From assembly GCA_011503125.2 (NCBI GenBank), contig WWBZ02000040.1, positions 1,674,001 through 1,738,000 of the forward strand: a stretch of 64,000 bases of DNA. Direction: 5' to 3'. The notes beneath the pieces are model-generated. The model saw nothing but the letters and a program-made list of their open reading frames with translations. It was not told where the DNA came from and did not search any database. The position numbers and the translations under genes were made by a program. The first letter of the stretch is position 1, and every line of letters starts with the position of its first letter. Below are positions 48,704-61,963 of this stretch, piece by piece. This stretch comes from Botryosphaeria dothidea (Eukaryota > Ascomycota > Dothideomycetes > Botryosphaeriales > Botryosphaeriaceae).

Positions 48704-50514
48704 AACAATAGTGTGAAACTCTCCATTTCTCCAGTCGCGTCTTCCCTACTGTATGTGGTTGGCGGAGAGCAAGATCTTCCGCGGCAATAAGAGTAGGCGA
48801 AATAAGATTTCACATATACCTCCGCGGCTGCTCTTAACCTTAAGCTTCTGTCACCTTGGAGCTTCTTTATTTTTGTCCTGCAGAACGCCACGAAGATCTT
48901 GCTGTGCCAGGAATAGCGCACCCATAGTCGTTCCCTGAATCGCCCAATCAATACTCTCCCTCCCTCCCATCACCCGTTTCGGCGTGAAAGAGCCCTCTTG
49001 AAGACCGAGATTATTCATCCTCCGCGGACCTTGCCACACCGGTATAGCCTTGTGGACGGCGACCCTGCAGCCGCTGCGGGCGACGGCCGAAGGCAAGGAA
49101 AGGCTCAACCCGGACCAATTCCGGACACTACCGTCTTGTATACGTACGTACCTTTCGCCTCCACACACATTCTATCTCACTCTCTTCCCCGCACACGCAT
49201 ATGCGCGCGAGCCCCTCCTTTGTCCCATGATTGATATCCGAGCGGGCTTGGGCTGCGACGGTAGCTGCAACAAGAGAGACAGATCACCGGCGCATTGCTT
49301 CATAATCAACGCGCTCGCTCGCGCAAGAATCAAAAACGCACGGGGTCCAGTTCGTACGAATCTGAAAGCGCCGTGTGTCAGCCCCAGCAAATCTAAATCC
49401 ACTATATGCCGTGGTCTTATCGGCGGCGACTGCAGAGAACACTCTGTCGCAGAGCTGACTCGCAAGCCGACGCCGAGTGATCGACGCCCAGCAAGCACTC
49501 GGCACTAGCACATGAACATGACACGCAAGGGCGACAGGGGTGTGTGCTCGAAGCTCCTCTTAGTCACCCCCGCTGTAGCGCTAAAGTGCTCGTAGTCAGC
49601 AAGCCGAAAAAGGTAAAGAGGGGACAGGCATGACTTAAGAGTGAAGACGCAGGAAGTGGCGCTCGGCGACTCGTGCGCGTGTCGCGCTCCCGCTTGCCGC
49701 AACCCTCCCCCTGCAACTCGCCGACTCGCGTCAGACTGCCGTGTGAAGCACGGAGGACCAAAATCCAGGTACAGCCGGAAGAATTTTGGAGGAGACACCT
49801 CCGACCAAGGGCTGCAGCTCTCCTCTTTCCCTCCCATCGGCAACGCCTCAGTTCGGTCTAAATTTCGCGGATGAAGTCTATATAGCCAGACTTCGGACAC
49901 GCCAACTTCCGGCTCCAAAAGGTTGACACGGAGAGGAGTGGCCGGCCGGCAGCGCGGTATCCCGATAGCCGACTTGCTGTTCGGCTGAAATCATACACCC
50001 GCCTCGGCCCATCACGTGCGATTAGAGTTTATCGTGGAGGGGGAGTATTACTCGACTGGGTCATTGCTGATGGGTCTTTTTCCGATTACTGCTGCGGCAG
50101 CGTGACGACATATTTTGGTCTCTCTTCCCTACTAGGCTCACGAAAGTCGGCGATGCCGAAGGAGGAGACAGCGATACGCTAGCGAAGGGCAATGAAAGAA
50201 TTGCAGTAGGGGAAGAAAAAACTTTCTGCTCGCGGTGGGGATGGTTGACGTTCGTTGCGATCGACCACGGCGAGAGCCGCTCCTTCGAGCTGATTTCCAA
50301 ATTGTTCATCCCGTTAGAGTGTTCCTGGCCTGCGTGATGATGTCTTTTGGCTCACGGGTATGAGAAGGGAAGGAACCAGAGCACGGCACCGCGAGCGGTA
50401 GCTACTAGCCTTGGGGCCTAGTGAAGGAAACAGAAGTGAGTGAAAAGAGGACCGGCCGAGCTGCAGCCTCGCTAGTGAGGCTCTATTCGTCCGCCGGCCG
50501 AACGCCACGCACCC

Positions 50515-50545
50515 ACCGACCGACCAACCGACCGACCGACCGACG
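50515..50545. repeat. CCGA tetranucleotide microsatellite
   Basis: About seven imperfect copies of CCGA (one copy reads CCAA) occur in the gene-poor tract. This is a simple slippage repeat with no evident function. Confidence 0.8.
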
Positions 50546-52285
50546 GTTCGTCGATTGCTTTGCCGTCATGCCGCGGCCGGCGCCCAGCATGATTTGTGAT
50601 ACATAGTGCACCTACCCAATTGCGATGGCAAGTGATGCCATCATCTCGGGCGAGTTACTGGTATCTCCGTCTGTCTGTTTAGTCGTCAACCCCCTCGTTC
50701 TTTTGTTTGCCGTCTCCTCTGATCAATAATCAGATGTCGTCATTCATCATCTTTCCGGTTAAGCTCTTCATGATCTCATGCCGAGGGCCGAGCAATCGAC
50801 AGGGCTCCCGATGGAGTGGACCAACACCATCATCGCTTTGGGGGAGGCCCTCATGGATGGCGCCAAAGTGAAAGCGAAATAAGAATAGAATAAAAGAACT
50901 AAAGCAAGAAGAGAAGAAAAATCAACGATTAAGCTTCACACTGTCTAGCAATTTCACGCCTTGCTTCAGGTGTTGCTATCCTCCCTGCCTGAATCTCTTC
51001 TCACGTCTGGGTAGGCTTTTGGTTCTTTTTTTGGCAACCGTGCATGACGAGAGCATACCCCGGACTGTGACATGGCCGCGTGATTAGCGCTATCGTGGAG
51101 CGGAAGAATGCTCGTAGACGATGCGCCAGTCAGTGTCGTCAGCGGAGACCGACGTGCATTTTTTGTCGCAGATCTTGTGTGAGGAGGCATTATCGAACGC
51201 AAGTGTGTAGGCTCGCGCTCATTCATTGGATAGGGCCACGCACTCCAGGCTCGCTATTCGAAACAACGCTCGCTGCTCGATCGTACAGTCGTATTGGAGC
51301 AGAAAGTCTAATCGACGTTCTGGAAAAGTCAGCGAAGGCTTGATGGTTTGAGAATAATAGAGGGCTGGGAGGGATTAGGTGGGGAAGGGGAGTGGGCAGG
51401 GAGGCAGGATTCGGCCAGGAGCCCTGCTGCGGGAAGGATTCGGCCAGGGAGGGATGATGGATCGAAGCTTTGAGGAAAGCGGAGGGGTCGAGCTGGGGAG
51501 TCACACGGGTTTTCGTTCATCAAGCAGGCTCAGGCCGTTGTGCGAGATTTCCGCACCCGTTGTCCGCCCTGCAGGGCTGGAGAAAGGACGGGGATGATGG
51601 TCATCTCTCGGGATGTCGGCCGAGAGCTTTGTCCGAGCGATGCAGCTTTGAAGGATCGCGAAAACGAAGGGGGAAAAAAGCCTCGTGCCAGGGCCTGCTC
51701 GCGGTCTGCGGAGAGTGTTGAACCTCCGAAGCACGAAGCTCGGGAGCGGCGCGCAGCCGTTGAGCGCGAGCTCCAAGAAGCGCAAGCGCAAGCCGTCGAA
51801 GGGTCACGAGGCCGCTGATTTGCGGCAGGAAGGGGATGGGATGGGCGGTGGTTGTAGCTGCCGGCAGCTCGGCTCGCGAGTAGTCCGCGCTGCACATGCC
51901 GCACATGCTTGCCCATCGCCCTGACTATCCTGACGCCGCTGCCAGAAACGCTGTGAAACTTGCGCCAAGGCCTCCGACGAGCCTTGGGAGCAAACGCGTC
52001 ACGATGGCTGTGCCTGAGGAGCAGACGGAGTTTGCCTTGTATCTCCCTCGTCGCTCCTCTCCCTGCCAGCCAACCCCTCGCGCTGTCCCGCCTTCTCGAA
52101 TCATTCCATAATGCTGGTCACTCTCAGCTTGGTCACCTCAGCATTCATCTATTAACCCTGTGCGACGCCCGCGCCAGCTGGCGGCTGAGGCTGCATAGTT
52201 TTGAGCCTATTCTAAATGCCGGAGATACATCCAATCATGTGCGTCGTATCAGGCCAAAATTACATCTGCAAGGCTGCCAAGACCA

Positions 52286-53401
52286 TCACGCCTCCCAAGC
52301 GCGATACACAATCTTGCTACCGTACTTCGCGCCTCGCTTCAGCAGCACCTGCCCCTTCCACTGCTCGACGTTTCCAGCGTTGACGTACCGGCTAGGCTCC
52401 ACACAGAAGCCCGACCGAGCCCCGCGGGCGGGCAGCCCGTCGACCGCAGGCACGTCGATGAAGCCGCCGGTGTAGAACTGGAACGCCGGCTCCGTGCTGT
52501 GCACCTCCAGGTGAATCTTGGACTCGGGCTGGTAGAATGCGGCCAGCTTCTGCAGAGGCAGGCCTCGCGTGTCCACGGGGATGGCGCCTGCATCCTTGTT
52601 CAGGATGAAGCAGTGGTCGACGACGGGCTCCTTCTCGCCCAGCGTGAATGTTTTGTTCGCCGTCACGCCTGGGTAAGGCTCAATCGAGCCTGTGGGAATT
52701 GCAGTGCTGTCGACCGGCAGGTGCTGGTTCGTGGACAGCGTGACCTCCGTGCCCGCAATAGTGCGGTCGGTGGGCGCACCGGACAGGTTGAAGTAGCTGG
52801 ACGCGTTGCGCTGTCAGTCTAGAGCGCATAATAGACACGTTTTCCCAGTGTTGCGGCGCTGGGAAATTGCGGGTGGTGCAATCATTTCGACTTACGTGTG
52901 GTTGGTGAGCCCAACGAGTGTCTCCTGAACGCTGTCGTCGCCGACCAGCTCAGCCTCATACTCGGTCTCCAGCACGGTGTGCTTGGAGCCGTTGACATCC
53001 TCGTTGTACGCTGTATACCATACTTTAAGCTCAACGGCGCCAGGGTAGCCGCCTTCCCCATCTGGGCTCGAGTATTTGAATAAGACCGCCTCCTTGCCGT
53101 TTTTGTTCAGCGGAGTAGGTCCGTCGAACTCACGCTTGCCCCAGCCCCAATCGCCGCCGTGCAGCGAGTTGGGCCCGTTGTTGGCGGCCAGCGCGTACGA
53201 CTGGCCATTCAGGCTATTGATCTTGGCGCCCGAGATGCGGTTGGCAACGCGCCCGATGGTCTCGCCGAAGAAGGGCTTGTTGTACTGCTTGTACTGCTCG
53301 GCGGTGGCGAAGTTCTGGACGATGTTCTTGCCGTTCACGGCGAATTCCTGGATGATGGCGCCAAGCGGCAGGAAGGTGACGCTCGATTCGGAGGCAGGCA
53401 T
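52286..53401 (-). CDS. Aldose 1-epimerase / galactose mutarotase (338 aa)
   Basis: Two exons: 53401-52896 and 52796-52286, separated by a 99-nt intron in phase 2. The enzyme interconverts alpha and beta anomers of glucose and galactose in the cytosol, feeding the Leloir pathway. The beta-sandwich family signatures are present: RVANRISGAKI, NSLHGGDWGWGKREFDGP, GLTNHTYFNLSG (catalytic His at residue 168, beside the splice junction) and SGFCVEPSRYVNA (catalytic Glu at residue 302). The length is usual for eukaryotic mutarotases. No signal peptide is seen. The start is ATG 53401; an in-frame GTG at 53422 is not used. No defects. Confidence 0.94.
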
Positions 53402-54569
53402 GGTGGCAGATGGGGATCGCACGATGTGCGCTGGGGTGGACGGCTGGCTTACGGCGGCTCTGACGCGTGTAGCCTTGAAACAGGCGTCTGGAGTGTACGA
53501 GGGTCGGTGGGCGAGCGAGGGCGACCGCTGCTTGAGGCGGGCGTGACGGCGGGGTTGGGTTGACCAGTGTGGGGCTCGAGTGCGCGGTGGTGGTGATGCG
53601 CGCCGATCACAGCGTAACTTCGCGTCGCGACAACTTTACTGCGCGCGGTGCCTGGGCATGCATGCGTGCGCAGGTACAGCACCTACTTCCACGGCGCGCT
53701 TATATTCGTCGCGCAGGGCCGTCGGGTGAGGTGTCGTGACGTTTTCCTCGTGGGCCCTCCGGTGGGCGAGGGCGAGGACTGCTGGCTTCAGGCTATTCTG
53801 GGTATTCGCAGCGCCCCGCCCTGCAGCGGCGGTAGTATCCTCCGCCAAATGAGCCGCAAAAATAGAACCCGAGACAGCAACAGGGTGCCAACTGCCGGAC
53901 AAGGGCGCGCGACGATGAGGCTGCAGCGCCTGCGACACTGGTCGTCGTTGGGCTGAGTTTAGCTGTATTTTTGGGCCCAAGGTTAAAGCCCTGCTTAGTC
54001 AAGGCACTTCCCTATCTGATCGGATGCGCTCTCCCTCCGACAGGGCTCCTCCCCTGCGATGCCAAGCCAACGTCAACCTCTCGGGCGAGTCAGACGGTCA
54101 TCGGTGGTCTAGACGGTTGCTTGCGAGAGTCTGTTCGTATGGTGAAATTAACTCCCTGGTCGTCGCGGGGGACACTAATGCCCGGGCCGTAGATCAGAGC
54201 CAGTACTCGGCACGCAATCCTCTGTCATTTATCTCGCGTCATGATGAACCAAAGACTCAGGAACCTTGTGTATGCTGCAGACAGTAATTCCACCCAAAAA
54301 CGTCGCTCCAAGCTAGCGAGTGCTTTTGCGGGCCCGTGTCATCGTGGCCCCGTACAGTCCATGCAAAAAGAACAAAAGGAAACCTCCAAAATAGAAACCA
54401 TCTGATCAGAAGTGGTGTGGCCTGTCGCCATCGCCCTGGTAACGCCAATACGCCGTGTCCTCAGGTCCCCCGCTTGAACGCGCAAAGATCTATTTCCCAG
54501 ATACATCCCCGAATCCCATCCCTAAGCTCCAGATAATACATTGAATGAAACCCTTATATTCCCCATCGT
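53402..54569. other. Intergenic, epimerase promoter / Zn2Cys6 3' flank
   Basis: This 1.2-kb spacer separates two minus-strand genes. I found no gene or RNA. The open frames here have no conserved content. Confidence 0.6.
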
Positions 54570-55605
54570 TCATGCGAATTGTGCCGCGAAGTCGTTTTGC
54601 AGCGCGCTGGGGTTTATCGAAGTGATCCACGGGTCGCCCATGAGAGGTTGACCGGAGTAGGGGTCCATTGGTGCGTCGTAGTGTCCGAAGTCGAAGGATG
54701 TGGGAATGTTGCTGGTCATCATGTCGTCCATCGTCCTGTCCATGGCGAATGGCGACTGCATGAGTTCGGCGGCGGTCTGGGGAGCTTGTCTGGTGTCCCA
54801 CATCTGGGCGTGGGGCTGCTGCTTCATGCTAGGATCGTTGATAGGAAGGCCGTGGTGTGCGAGCGGTTGGCTCATCGGTGCGGGAGGAGTTGCGACTCCG
54901 ATCGTGCTAGGGGCCCTGACGTAGGCGGGTTCCCAGTTGAGCTTGGGCGGGGTGGGCGGGCTGCCGTGAGAGGAAGGCGAAGATGCGTGGGCGTGGTCGG
55001 ATTCGGAGCCAATGGAACCTCTCCTCTTGAGGGCGGGGCCTGCTTGTGCCTCCTCCTCGTCCCGCAGCCTCTTTTCCATGCGCGTGAAGTCCTCCTCAAA
55101 GGGTTCGTACTGGCTCGAGCCCTCCTTTGGTTGCAGCAAGTCAAGTCTCTCAAGAATATCGTGGGTGAGCGGGTGGCCGCCTTGTTGCTCGACCAATGGT
55201 ACACCGGGCCAGCCCTCGCCGGCGTTGAGCCTTCTGTACAGTTCGCGGAGGCCGGCGACCAGCTGCGCTTGTTGTTGCTCGAGCATCTCGACGTAACTGT
55301 GGGATCAATGAGCATTGGCAATGAAATAATGAGGGGCGGCTGTGCTGACCCTTTGGGATAGACCTTGTCGTGGGACTTCTTGCGTTCACCGAAGACACAG
55401 ATGGCGTTGTCCGCCTTGCAGCGGCCACAGGGGTTGGAGCCATCGCACTGGAGTGGGTTAGAGTGGATACGGCGCGGGGTAGTGGACGGTAACTGACCTT
55501 GGACTTCTTCAGGCGGCAGCGGTCACAGGCCTTACAGACCCGCTTGCGGATGTTGTTGTCGGTGGGAGATTCCATTGAGGGCGAGCGCTCCAGATGGGAG
55601 GACAT
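54570..55605 (-). CDS. Zn(2)-Cys(6) transcription factor (310 aa)
   Basis: Three exons: 55605-55498, 55447-55350 and 55296-54570, with introns of 50 and 53 nt (donors GTCAGT and GTCAGC, less common than GTAAGT). The binuclear zinc cluster is complete across the first junction at residues 24-51: C-x2-C-x6-C-x5-C-x2-C-x6-C (CKACDRCRLKKSKC, then C-GR-C-KADNAIC). A linker (FGERKKSHDKVYPKG) leads to a likely short coiled-coil dimerisation segment, YVEMLEQQQAQLVAGLRELY. The remainder is Pro/Ser/Gln-rich with a C-terminal acidic and aromatic region (SFDFGHYDAPMDPYSG) that may be activating. It lacks the large fungal-specific middle domain, so it is a short Gal4-class regulator, resembling Fcr1-like proteins. 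Target genes cannot be inferred. A 7.6-kb gene-free region lies upstream. Confidence 0.9.
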
Positions 55606-56360
55606 GTAAGAAGGTGGGGGACAGTGAGGTGTACTTGGCCTGGCTGTGGCAGCAAGGCGGTGGACTGGTGGGGGGCTGGTAGATATAAGCAAAGGATGAG
55701 CAAGTGACGATGCAAACAAGTGATAGATGGAAGGCTAGCACTGGAGAGCAGGTCTGTGTGATGTGAAGCACGGAGAGAAGAGACCCTGCGTGAGAGGTGG
55801 GACGGTAGGCAGATATATTCAACGGGCAGGAGTGACTATTGGGCCGCCGGAAAGTTTAAGACCAAGAGCGTGCCCAGCTGGCCATTCGCGCAGCGTAATT
55901 ATGGATTGTGCTCAGCAGCGCGCACGTACCGCCAGTACATCTGTACATCCGCATCATCGCGTCCGACACCGTTTGGATTACATTCGGCCGGTCGACTGGC
56001 AGGCAGGGGGGGGGGTGGTAGGGTTGTTGCTGGGGGACCGGGGTGCGGCGCTGCACCAGGCCTGATCCCGGTCATCAAAACGGCGTCCCAGCTCGCGCAC
56101 GGGGAAAAGCCTAAGTGGCAGATCCCGGCGCGTTTGCGGTCATGCACACGGTGGCTTCGAGAAGCGTCGGCTGTGCATAACTCGGATGGCGGCAAGCACA
56201 GGCGTGGCAGATCCCCTGGCGCGGGTCGGATTCAGACGAGTCCGAGTCCTGCGCTGTTCGGACGAAACTGAGGCTGCCACCTCCGCAGTACTCGTGCCCG
56301 TCGCACGATGCAGCGCAGCCAGCAGGTCGGCGACTCGTGGGCCTCCGGGCCCGCGTCGCG

Positions 56361-56402
56361 CTGCCCGCTGCCCGCTGCCCGCTGCCCGCTGCCCGCTGCC
56401 TG
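56361..56402. repeat. 7-bp minisatellite CTGCCCG x 6
   Basis: There are five perfect tandem copies and one imperfect sixth copy of CTGCCCG. The unit is not a multiple of three, and no gene frame spans it, consistent with a noncoding location. Confidence 0.85.
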
Positions 56403-57389
56403 CTGCGGCGTCTGCGGGCACCAAAGCAGCGCGCATCAAACTTCGGGCGCAGGTCGTCGATATCTCATCAACGCCGACCCTCGGCCGCGGGCGACGGCGA
56501 CGAGGGCAACGCGGGCAGCGAAGTGCTCCACCCGCTGGGTGAAAATGGCTCACCGAGCGCGAGGGCGTCTGACGTAAAGGGCAGCGTTCGCGCAAGCGCT
56601 GCCCGGTGTGGCCTAGCAGCAGCCACAGCAGCAGCGCTCGTCAGCCGTAACCTGCGCGCCGGATGGAGAGCTGTTGCGGGCGGCCGATCTCCCGTGCCGC
56701 TGGCAGCAGAGGGCGCGTGGGTGCGCGAAAAAGCGCTGTCAGCAGGCTTAACTCCGTCCCACGGAACCGCTTAGCGAGAGGCCCGCCTGCTGACACAGCG
56801 GGCACGTAAAGATGAGCCATCGCGAAGGCATGCCCGCCCGCCGTGCGTCGGCCGACGGCAAGTGCCACTCCAGCAGCCCCAACTGATATAAAACTTCGCG
56901 ACTCGTGCGCCCACCACCTGATATCGTGTCCGCTGCGCTTAATCAGCCTGCCCCCGTCCGACCAGCCCAGAGCCCGCGTCGGTGCCCGGCGCAAACGCTG
57001 CGGGCTGCGGCCGCTGAGCTTCGCGCTTCGTCCGCCCCGCCGCCATGACTGGAGCTGCGCCAAGCAGCAGCAAACAACCGTTTCACTTCACCACCCTCGC
57101 CTGCCCATCGCCGCGCCCGCACGCCATCTCGTCTCGACCGCGCGCTCCTCATCTAACTGCTTCTTCTTGTTGTCGGCTTGGCGCTCGACAGCGCGCTGGG
57201 CGTCGTCGCGGCCTGTGTGGCTGCTCGTTCTTGGCTGTTGTGATGCTCCATTCGCCCTCTTGGCGCCGACTCCTGCCGGTAGTTTCAATGCTCCGGCATT
57301 AGGCGCTGATCGCCTCCTTGACCGAGATGTGGCATGCGCATGGCATTCGTCGATTCATTGCGCTCGCGTGAGAAGGGATCTGGCAGCTG

Positions 57390-57391
<2 letters not shown>

Positions 57392-57424
<33 letters not shown>
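57392..57424. repeat. CT dinucleotide microsatellite (about 16 units)
   Basis: This is an uninterrupted CT run of about 33 bp in the region upstream of the Zn2Cys6 gene. Polypyrimidine/polypurine DNA of this type often occurs in fungal promoters and can bind GAGA-like factors or simply slip. Confidence 0.9.
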
Positions 57425-57427
<3 letters not shown>

Positions 57428-60400
57428 GAGCGGCCGTCGTCTTCTATAGGCGCCGCGGCAACTAGTTCCAGATGCAGCTAGGGCTTATACAGCTGGCAAT
57501 CTGTGTCCTCCTCAATAATGCCAGCGCGATACACCGTGCTGATGGGCTTGCTGGACCCTGCAGCCAGTGGCCAGCGCATCAGCAGAGCTGTCTCTCCCAG
57601 AATGGACGGCGAGTGCCACGAGGTAAGCTGGGCGGAAGGCGCAGCGTTTGGATTCGGGGCGATCTCTGGGCACTTGCTTCCTTTTTCGGCCGTCGCAACC
57701 AAGATCTAGGCTATTATTACTGCCTTGCTACAAGCAACAAGCATCTGCACAGGACGAGACCTTCGAAGCCACCGAGTAACAGTACCGCGGGCAGTCAAGG
57801 AACTCCTCTGCTGCTGAGCCTGGGCGCGGAGAGCTCTTGGGCGCGCGGCCGCCGCTGTTCAGGATTGTCATCTCACCCCAAGCTTTCGGTAGCGGTCCGC
57901 AACAGCAAGCTTCGGCGGTCGAAGCTCTCGCATTCATCGCGGCCCCAATGGCCTCGGGATCGCATTTCCCGTATTCCGAATACGAGTGCGCTGTGGGCTA
58001 CGAACACTTCTGGAAGACGCCTCAGGATGCGAATAGGTAGGGACAAGGCAGATCAGCCGCTCGGAGCCAGCCAAACGCGAGTACGACTGCGGAGGAGTCG
58101 TCGTCGCTGCTGCTGGACCCTGTGTATGGGCGCGTTTGGCTGGCGACCCAATCGAGCGGGAGCAGATCCGCAGGCAGTCCACCACACGCCTCTCTCGTCT
58201 TCCCCGCACTCAGCACCGGACGCGAGCGACAAGGAACGCTTCACTGGAAGTCACCGCTTCGCCCTTCGACTCACTCCTCCAGCACGCTTCGAGTCACCGC
58301 TCTTGGCCCACTGTGGAAAACGCCGTGTTGTCGACGTGCAGCTGCCCTCTCTCGGATCCCGACCGCCCCGTCTTCCACTCCAGCCCCGAATCGCCGTTTA
58401 AGTCCGGGTGTGTGCACGCTCGGATCTGCCAACGGACTCCGTGAAGGCGCTGTTGCGTGCTGCCGCAAAAGCTGCCCCTGTCGCTTGCGCCAGGCGGCTA
58501 CCGGCTGCTCGCATGCCGGGAGACATCTCAGCCCTGCCCAGACAGCGACACCGACACCAACAGCAAACCCCTCCTCCAGCTTCGGTGTACCGTCGTTTGT
58601 GAGGCCGCCTGCCACTTCGCTGCCCGTTTGCTGCTTGTTTCGGTACCCATAATCAGCCCTTCACGCCACCATCATCCTTTATTTCTCCCGTTTTCATGCC
58701 TTGCCCGAATTGTCCTGTGCTGCGCCTCACACGCACCTCCATACTTCTTACGGCTTTTGTAATGTCTGATCCGCGCGAATCACCGCGCTCTGCCCTGTGC
58801 CCTGGAATGTGATCGAAATTGTCCTCGCTGCACACTAACGGTCTAAAAGATCACGAGATCCACAGAAAAAGGGCACTGTCAACGGGCTTTTGGCTATCTG
58901 CGCCTCCCTCGTTTACAGTGGCTCCACTTGTTATCCACAGCGCGGGCTGGTATCTACTTCGAACGAGGGAAGGCGAGGCGAAGCACCGCAGAAAATGGCG
59001 GTGATACAGCTGGAAGGATGCGATCCATCTCCAACTCCTGCGCCCCGTTGTCTGCATCCTGCATGTTGCAATGGCACGGCCCTCACAGCTGCGGTATAGG
59101 GCCTCGCACTAACAGCTACTTTAGGACACCTAGAATGCTGTCGAACAAACACATGCGCTCGGCCCTTTTTCTCCACAGAAGAACCAGAGCCAGCTCGTAG
59201 GGCAACGAAGAAGGCAGTGCTGCGGTGACGTGTTCTCTGTCTTGACTTCGTACGAGACTTCACTGACCGGTTAGCTTCTCGCCTATAACCGTTCCATATA
59301 CAAGATCGGGTGGCTGGTCGGTGAGCGGTTGGTCCGAGGCCCGTGTCTGTGTCCGCCAACACTCCGACGCCCCGAGTCTAGAATCCTGAGGAACGAGATC
59401 CCTGAGCGAATATGGATGCTGATCACCCATCCAGGAAGTTGATCAATGACCGGGCAATGTACATCTTTGCAACGCCCTTCATCTGCACATGATGGAGAAG
59501 ACCCAACCCAGTCAGATGGCACCGCGATGCCAAAGTGCGTGGCAGGCATATCCATGATGCGTACTTCTGCTCAGGCAAGACGCAAAGTCGGACGAGGCTT
59601 ATCGCGACGCCCTCAGCCTGGCTGTTGGCCATCCAACGCCGCTTGTGTGGTCGTTGCTTTTGGCCCTCAAGACGCTAATTGAGCTGCTTGTTCTACCTGC
59701 TCGTCATCGTGCTCGTGTTTTGCCGTCTTACATCCCAGTTTGTTGTAAACAACACCATACGATCGATGACGTCCTTGACACTTCCTCACACTAATTATGC
59801 GCCAAGAACGTAAATTCCAACAAATCCAAATCCCATGTCAGCCTCCCGCCTAGGATCAGAAATCCCAGGCTCGATAAGATTTTGCTGACGACAGCGGAAT
59901 CCGCTATCAACGCATCCCGATCAATACCCCCGATATCCGTAGTCGAGCGAGCCGGGCGTCAGGAGATCAACGAGGGCAAAAGCCACTCCCGTTTCCAGGA
60001 ACCCTCCGCACGGGCAGTCAAAAGACTCGGCATTATCCGGTTGTATCTGTCCAAGTGCCGACCTGTACCTGCGCTTCCCTGAGGTTGCCGAGACTTGCCG
60101 CCGGATGTTTGAAAGTCGCCGGAGGCCTCTGGGGTAAGGTAGGGATCACTATTCCAGGGAGTATTCAAGCCGATGGGGTTATCCGGGCCCACTCTCGTGG
60201 CCATCGGATGTCCAAATTTCATTCTTCGAAACCCTACCCGCACAGCAGAAACCCTAAGTACTCGCCTCGACGGATGACGGGGGAGAGATTGCGAGATCAA
60301 CCTTCTTCCCATGCTTGCTAACGCTCTTTTAGCCCCGGACACCCGATTCTCCGCCGCATCATATCCAAAGTAGCTTTGAATGGCCGAGGGTTCGGTCGTC

Positions 60401-61617
60401 GGATAGCGACATAGATACTGATACCCCGCCGAAAGAAGGTACAGTGCAGCTACGTAAGTGGTTATTTTACCTTTGTAATCACTCCGGTCCATCCACCTCC
60501 TCTATACTCCCCCCTCTCTAACCACACTCTATTTCCCTTCTACCTGTATCCGATGAATTGCTTGGCTCCGAACCTCGGCCCCGTGTCTTCGAAAATTACT
60601 AATTACCCTTTCGGACCTACTCGGATCGGCCCTACGACGTTTACTATAACCTAAAATTCCCTTTTGACAGCTAACCTAGACGCAAACTCCCCTCAAGAAG
60701 AATTCCAGATGAAAGGCTTTCTCGGCTCGCCTACTCCGGGCGTAAGCAACAATATAGATGCAAAAAAGGCAAAGAGCTCCCCAACGTACCTGTCGGAATC
60801 CGCGCGGAGGAGAACAAGAAGTCAGGGTCCTCAACCCCGGGTTATTCGTGCAGCGACAGATCATCTTCTTTCCTCGCCCATCCATGCCTGCTTAAGCGAA
60901 GCCATGAAGCTTGAATCCCCTTTCCGTTCGGATAGCTAAATCTTCCCTCTCCCGTGAAGTGTCCATGGTTCGTTTTGCTCATCGTCTGCTTACTATTCGC
61001 TCGGGGAGCTGGATAACGTCCGTCGCTCTCCGCACATGAGATTTACTCAACCCCGTCATGTGGCCACTCTCCAATCATGCTCGTATCCGTCCATATTGAA
61101 AGTTGCGTGTTTCCCACTCCCACTAGTCTAAACCGCACTAAAACGCGCGGACGTAAAAAAGGTCGTCCGAACGGCAAATGCCAAAATCGAAGCTTTCGCA
61201 TTCCGATGCGCCGAGCTGTCGCGCGAGGAAAGAGAGTGTATGCGTGCATGCCAAACCTATAGCAACTGCGCTCGATCTTAACAGACAATATGACTGGAGA
61301 AACCAAAACTTCAAAAAAGGAATCCAGAACACGTTGAACGGTGCGTGCTGACTGATATTTTTTTCTTGAAGGGCATAAAGATAGACCGAGCTAAGAGATT
61401 TGCCTCCCCCACGACTCGGTGCTTCTCTGTTCTTTTTTTTTTAAATTTCGTTGCCCTACCGGCTTCACGCATCCAATAGTTCCCCTCCCTACCCCGTAAC
61501 CCCCCGCCGGAGTCATCGTCGTCCCGGACCTCCGGGTCAGGGCTCCCGCCCAACCGTGCTCACTCTTTCTTTTTGACTTCCTTCCTGTTCGCACTTTCCC
61601 GTGCGCGTGCGTCTGCG

Positions 61618-61618
61618 G

Positions 61619-61649
<31 letters not shown>
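61618..61649. repeat. TGCG tetranucleotide microsatellite (about 8 units)
   Basis: About eight tandem copies of TGCG. As alternating purine-pyrimidine DNA it could adopt Z-form, but no function is evident. Confidence 0.85.
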
Positions 61650-61963
61650 TCGCGCTCGCCCTTCTGCAAGTCCGTGTCCGAGAGATTGATTGATTAGTCG
61701 ACCCGATGGGAGGTTTCGGTTCTCGACGAAAGGGCTTCGATAAGCTCGAACGAAATGATGATGATGCTGCACCATTTTGCTGAGTGATTCAGTCGGTTCA
61801 ACAAAGGAGAGAACATGTGCCAGGCGTCCCAACACTTGGTGGCAAATGCGCAAAACGGAGCAGCAGGGGCTTGAGAGAGACAAGAGGAAAGAAACAGCCC
61901 ATGCGGTGGCTTGGTCTCACACAACAAAAGTCTGGAGGGATCGATTTACCCTTGCCCGTTTCT

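Larger units (their letters stand above)
41826..52285. other. 10.5-kb tract without recognisable genes between convergent 3' ends
   Basis: The channel gene ends at 41825 (+) and the epimerase gene ends at 52286 (-), so neither promoter lies here. I found no domain, no exon chain, no tRNA and no obvious transposon. Open frames of up to 254 codons are Arg/Ser/Pro-rich. The sequence is mixed GC-rich and pyrimidine-rich with several leader-like CT tracts (for example 43740-43920 and 49150-49230), a CCAAT plus TATA arrangement at 48672-48703, an AG microsatellite near 47783-47798 and a CCGA repeat at 50515-50545. It could hold long noncoding transcripts or rapidly evolving genes. Confidence 0.5.
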
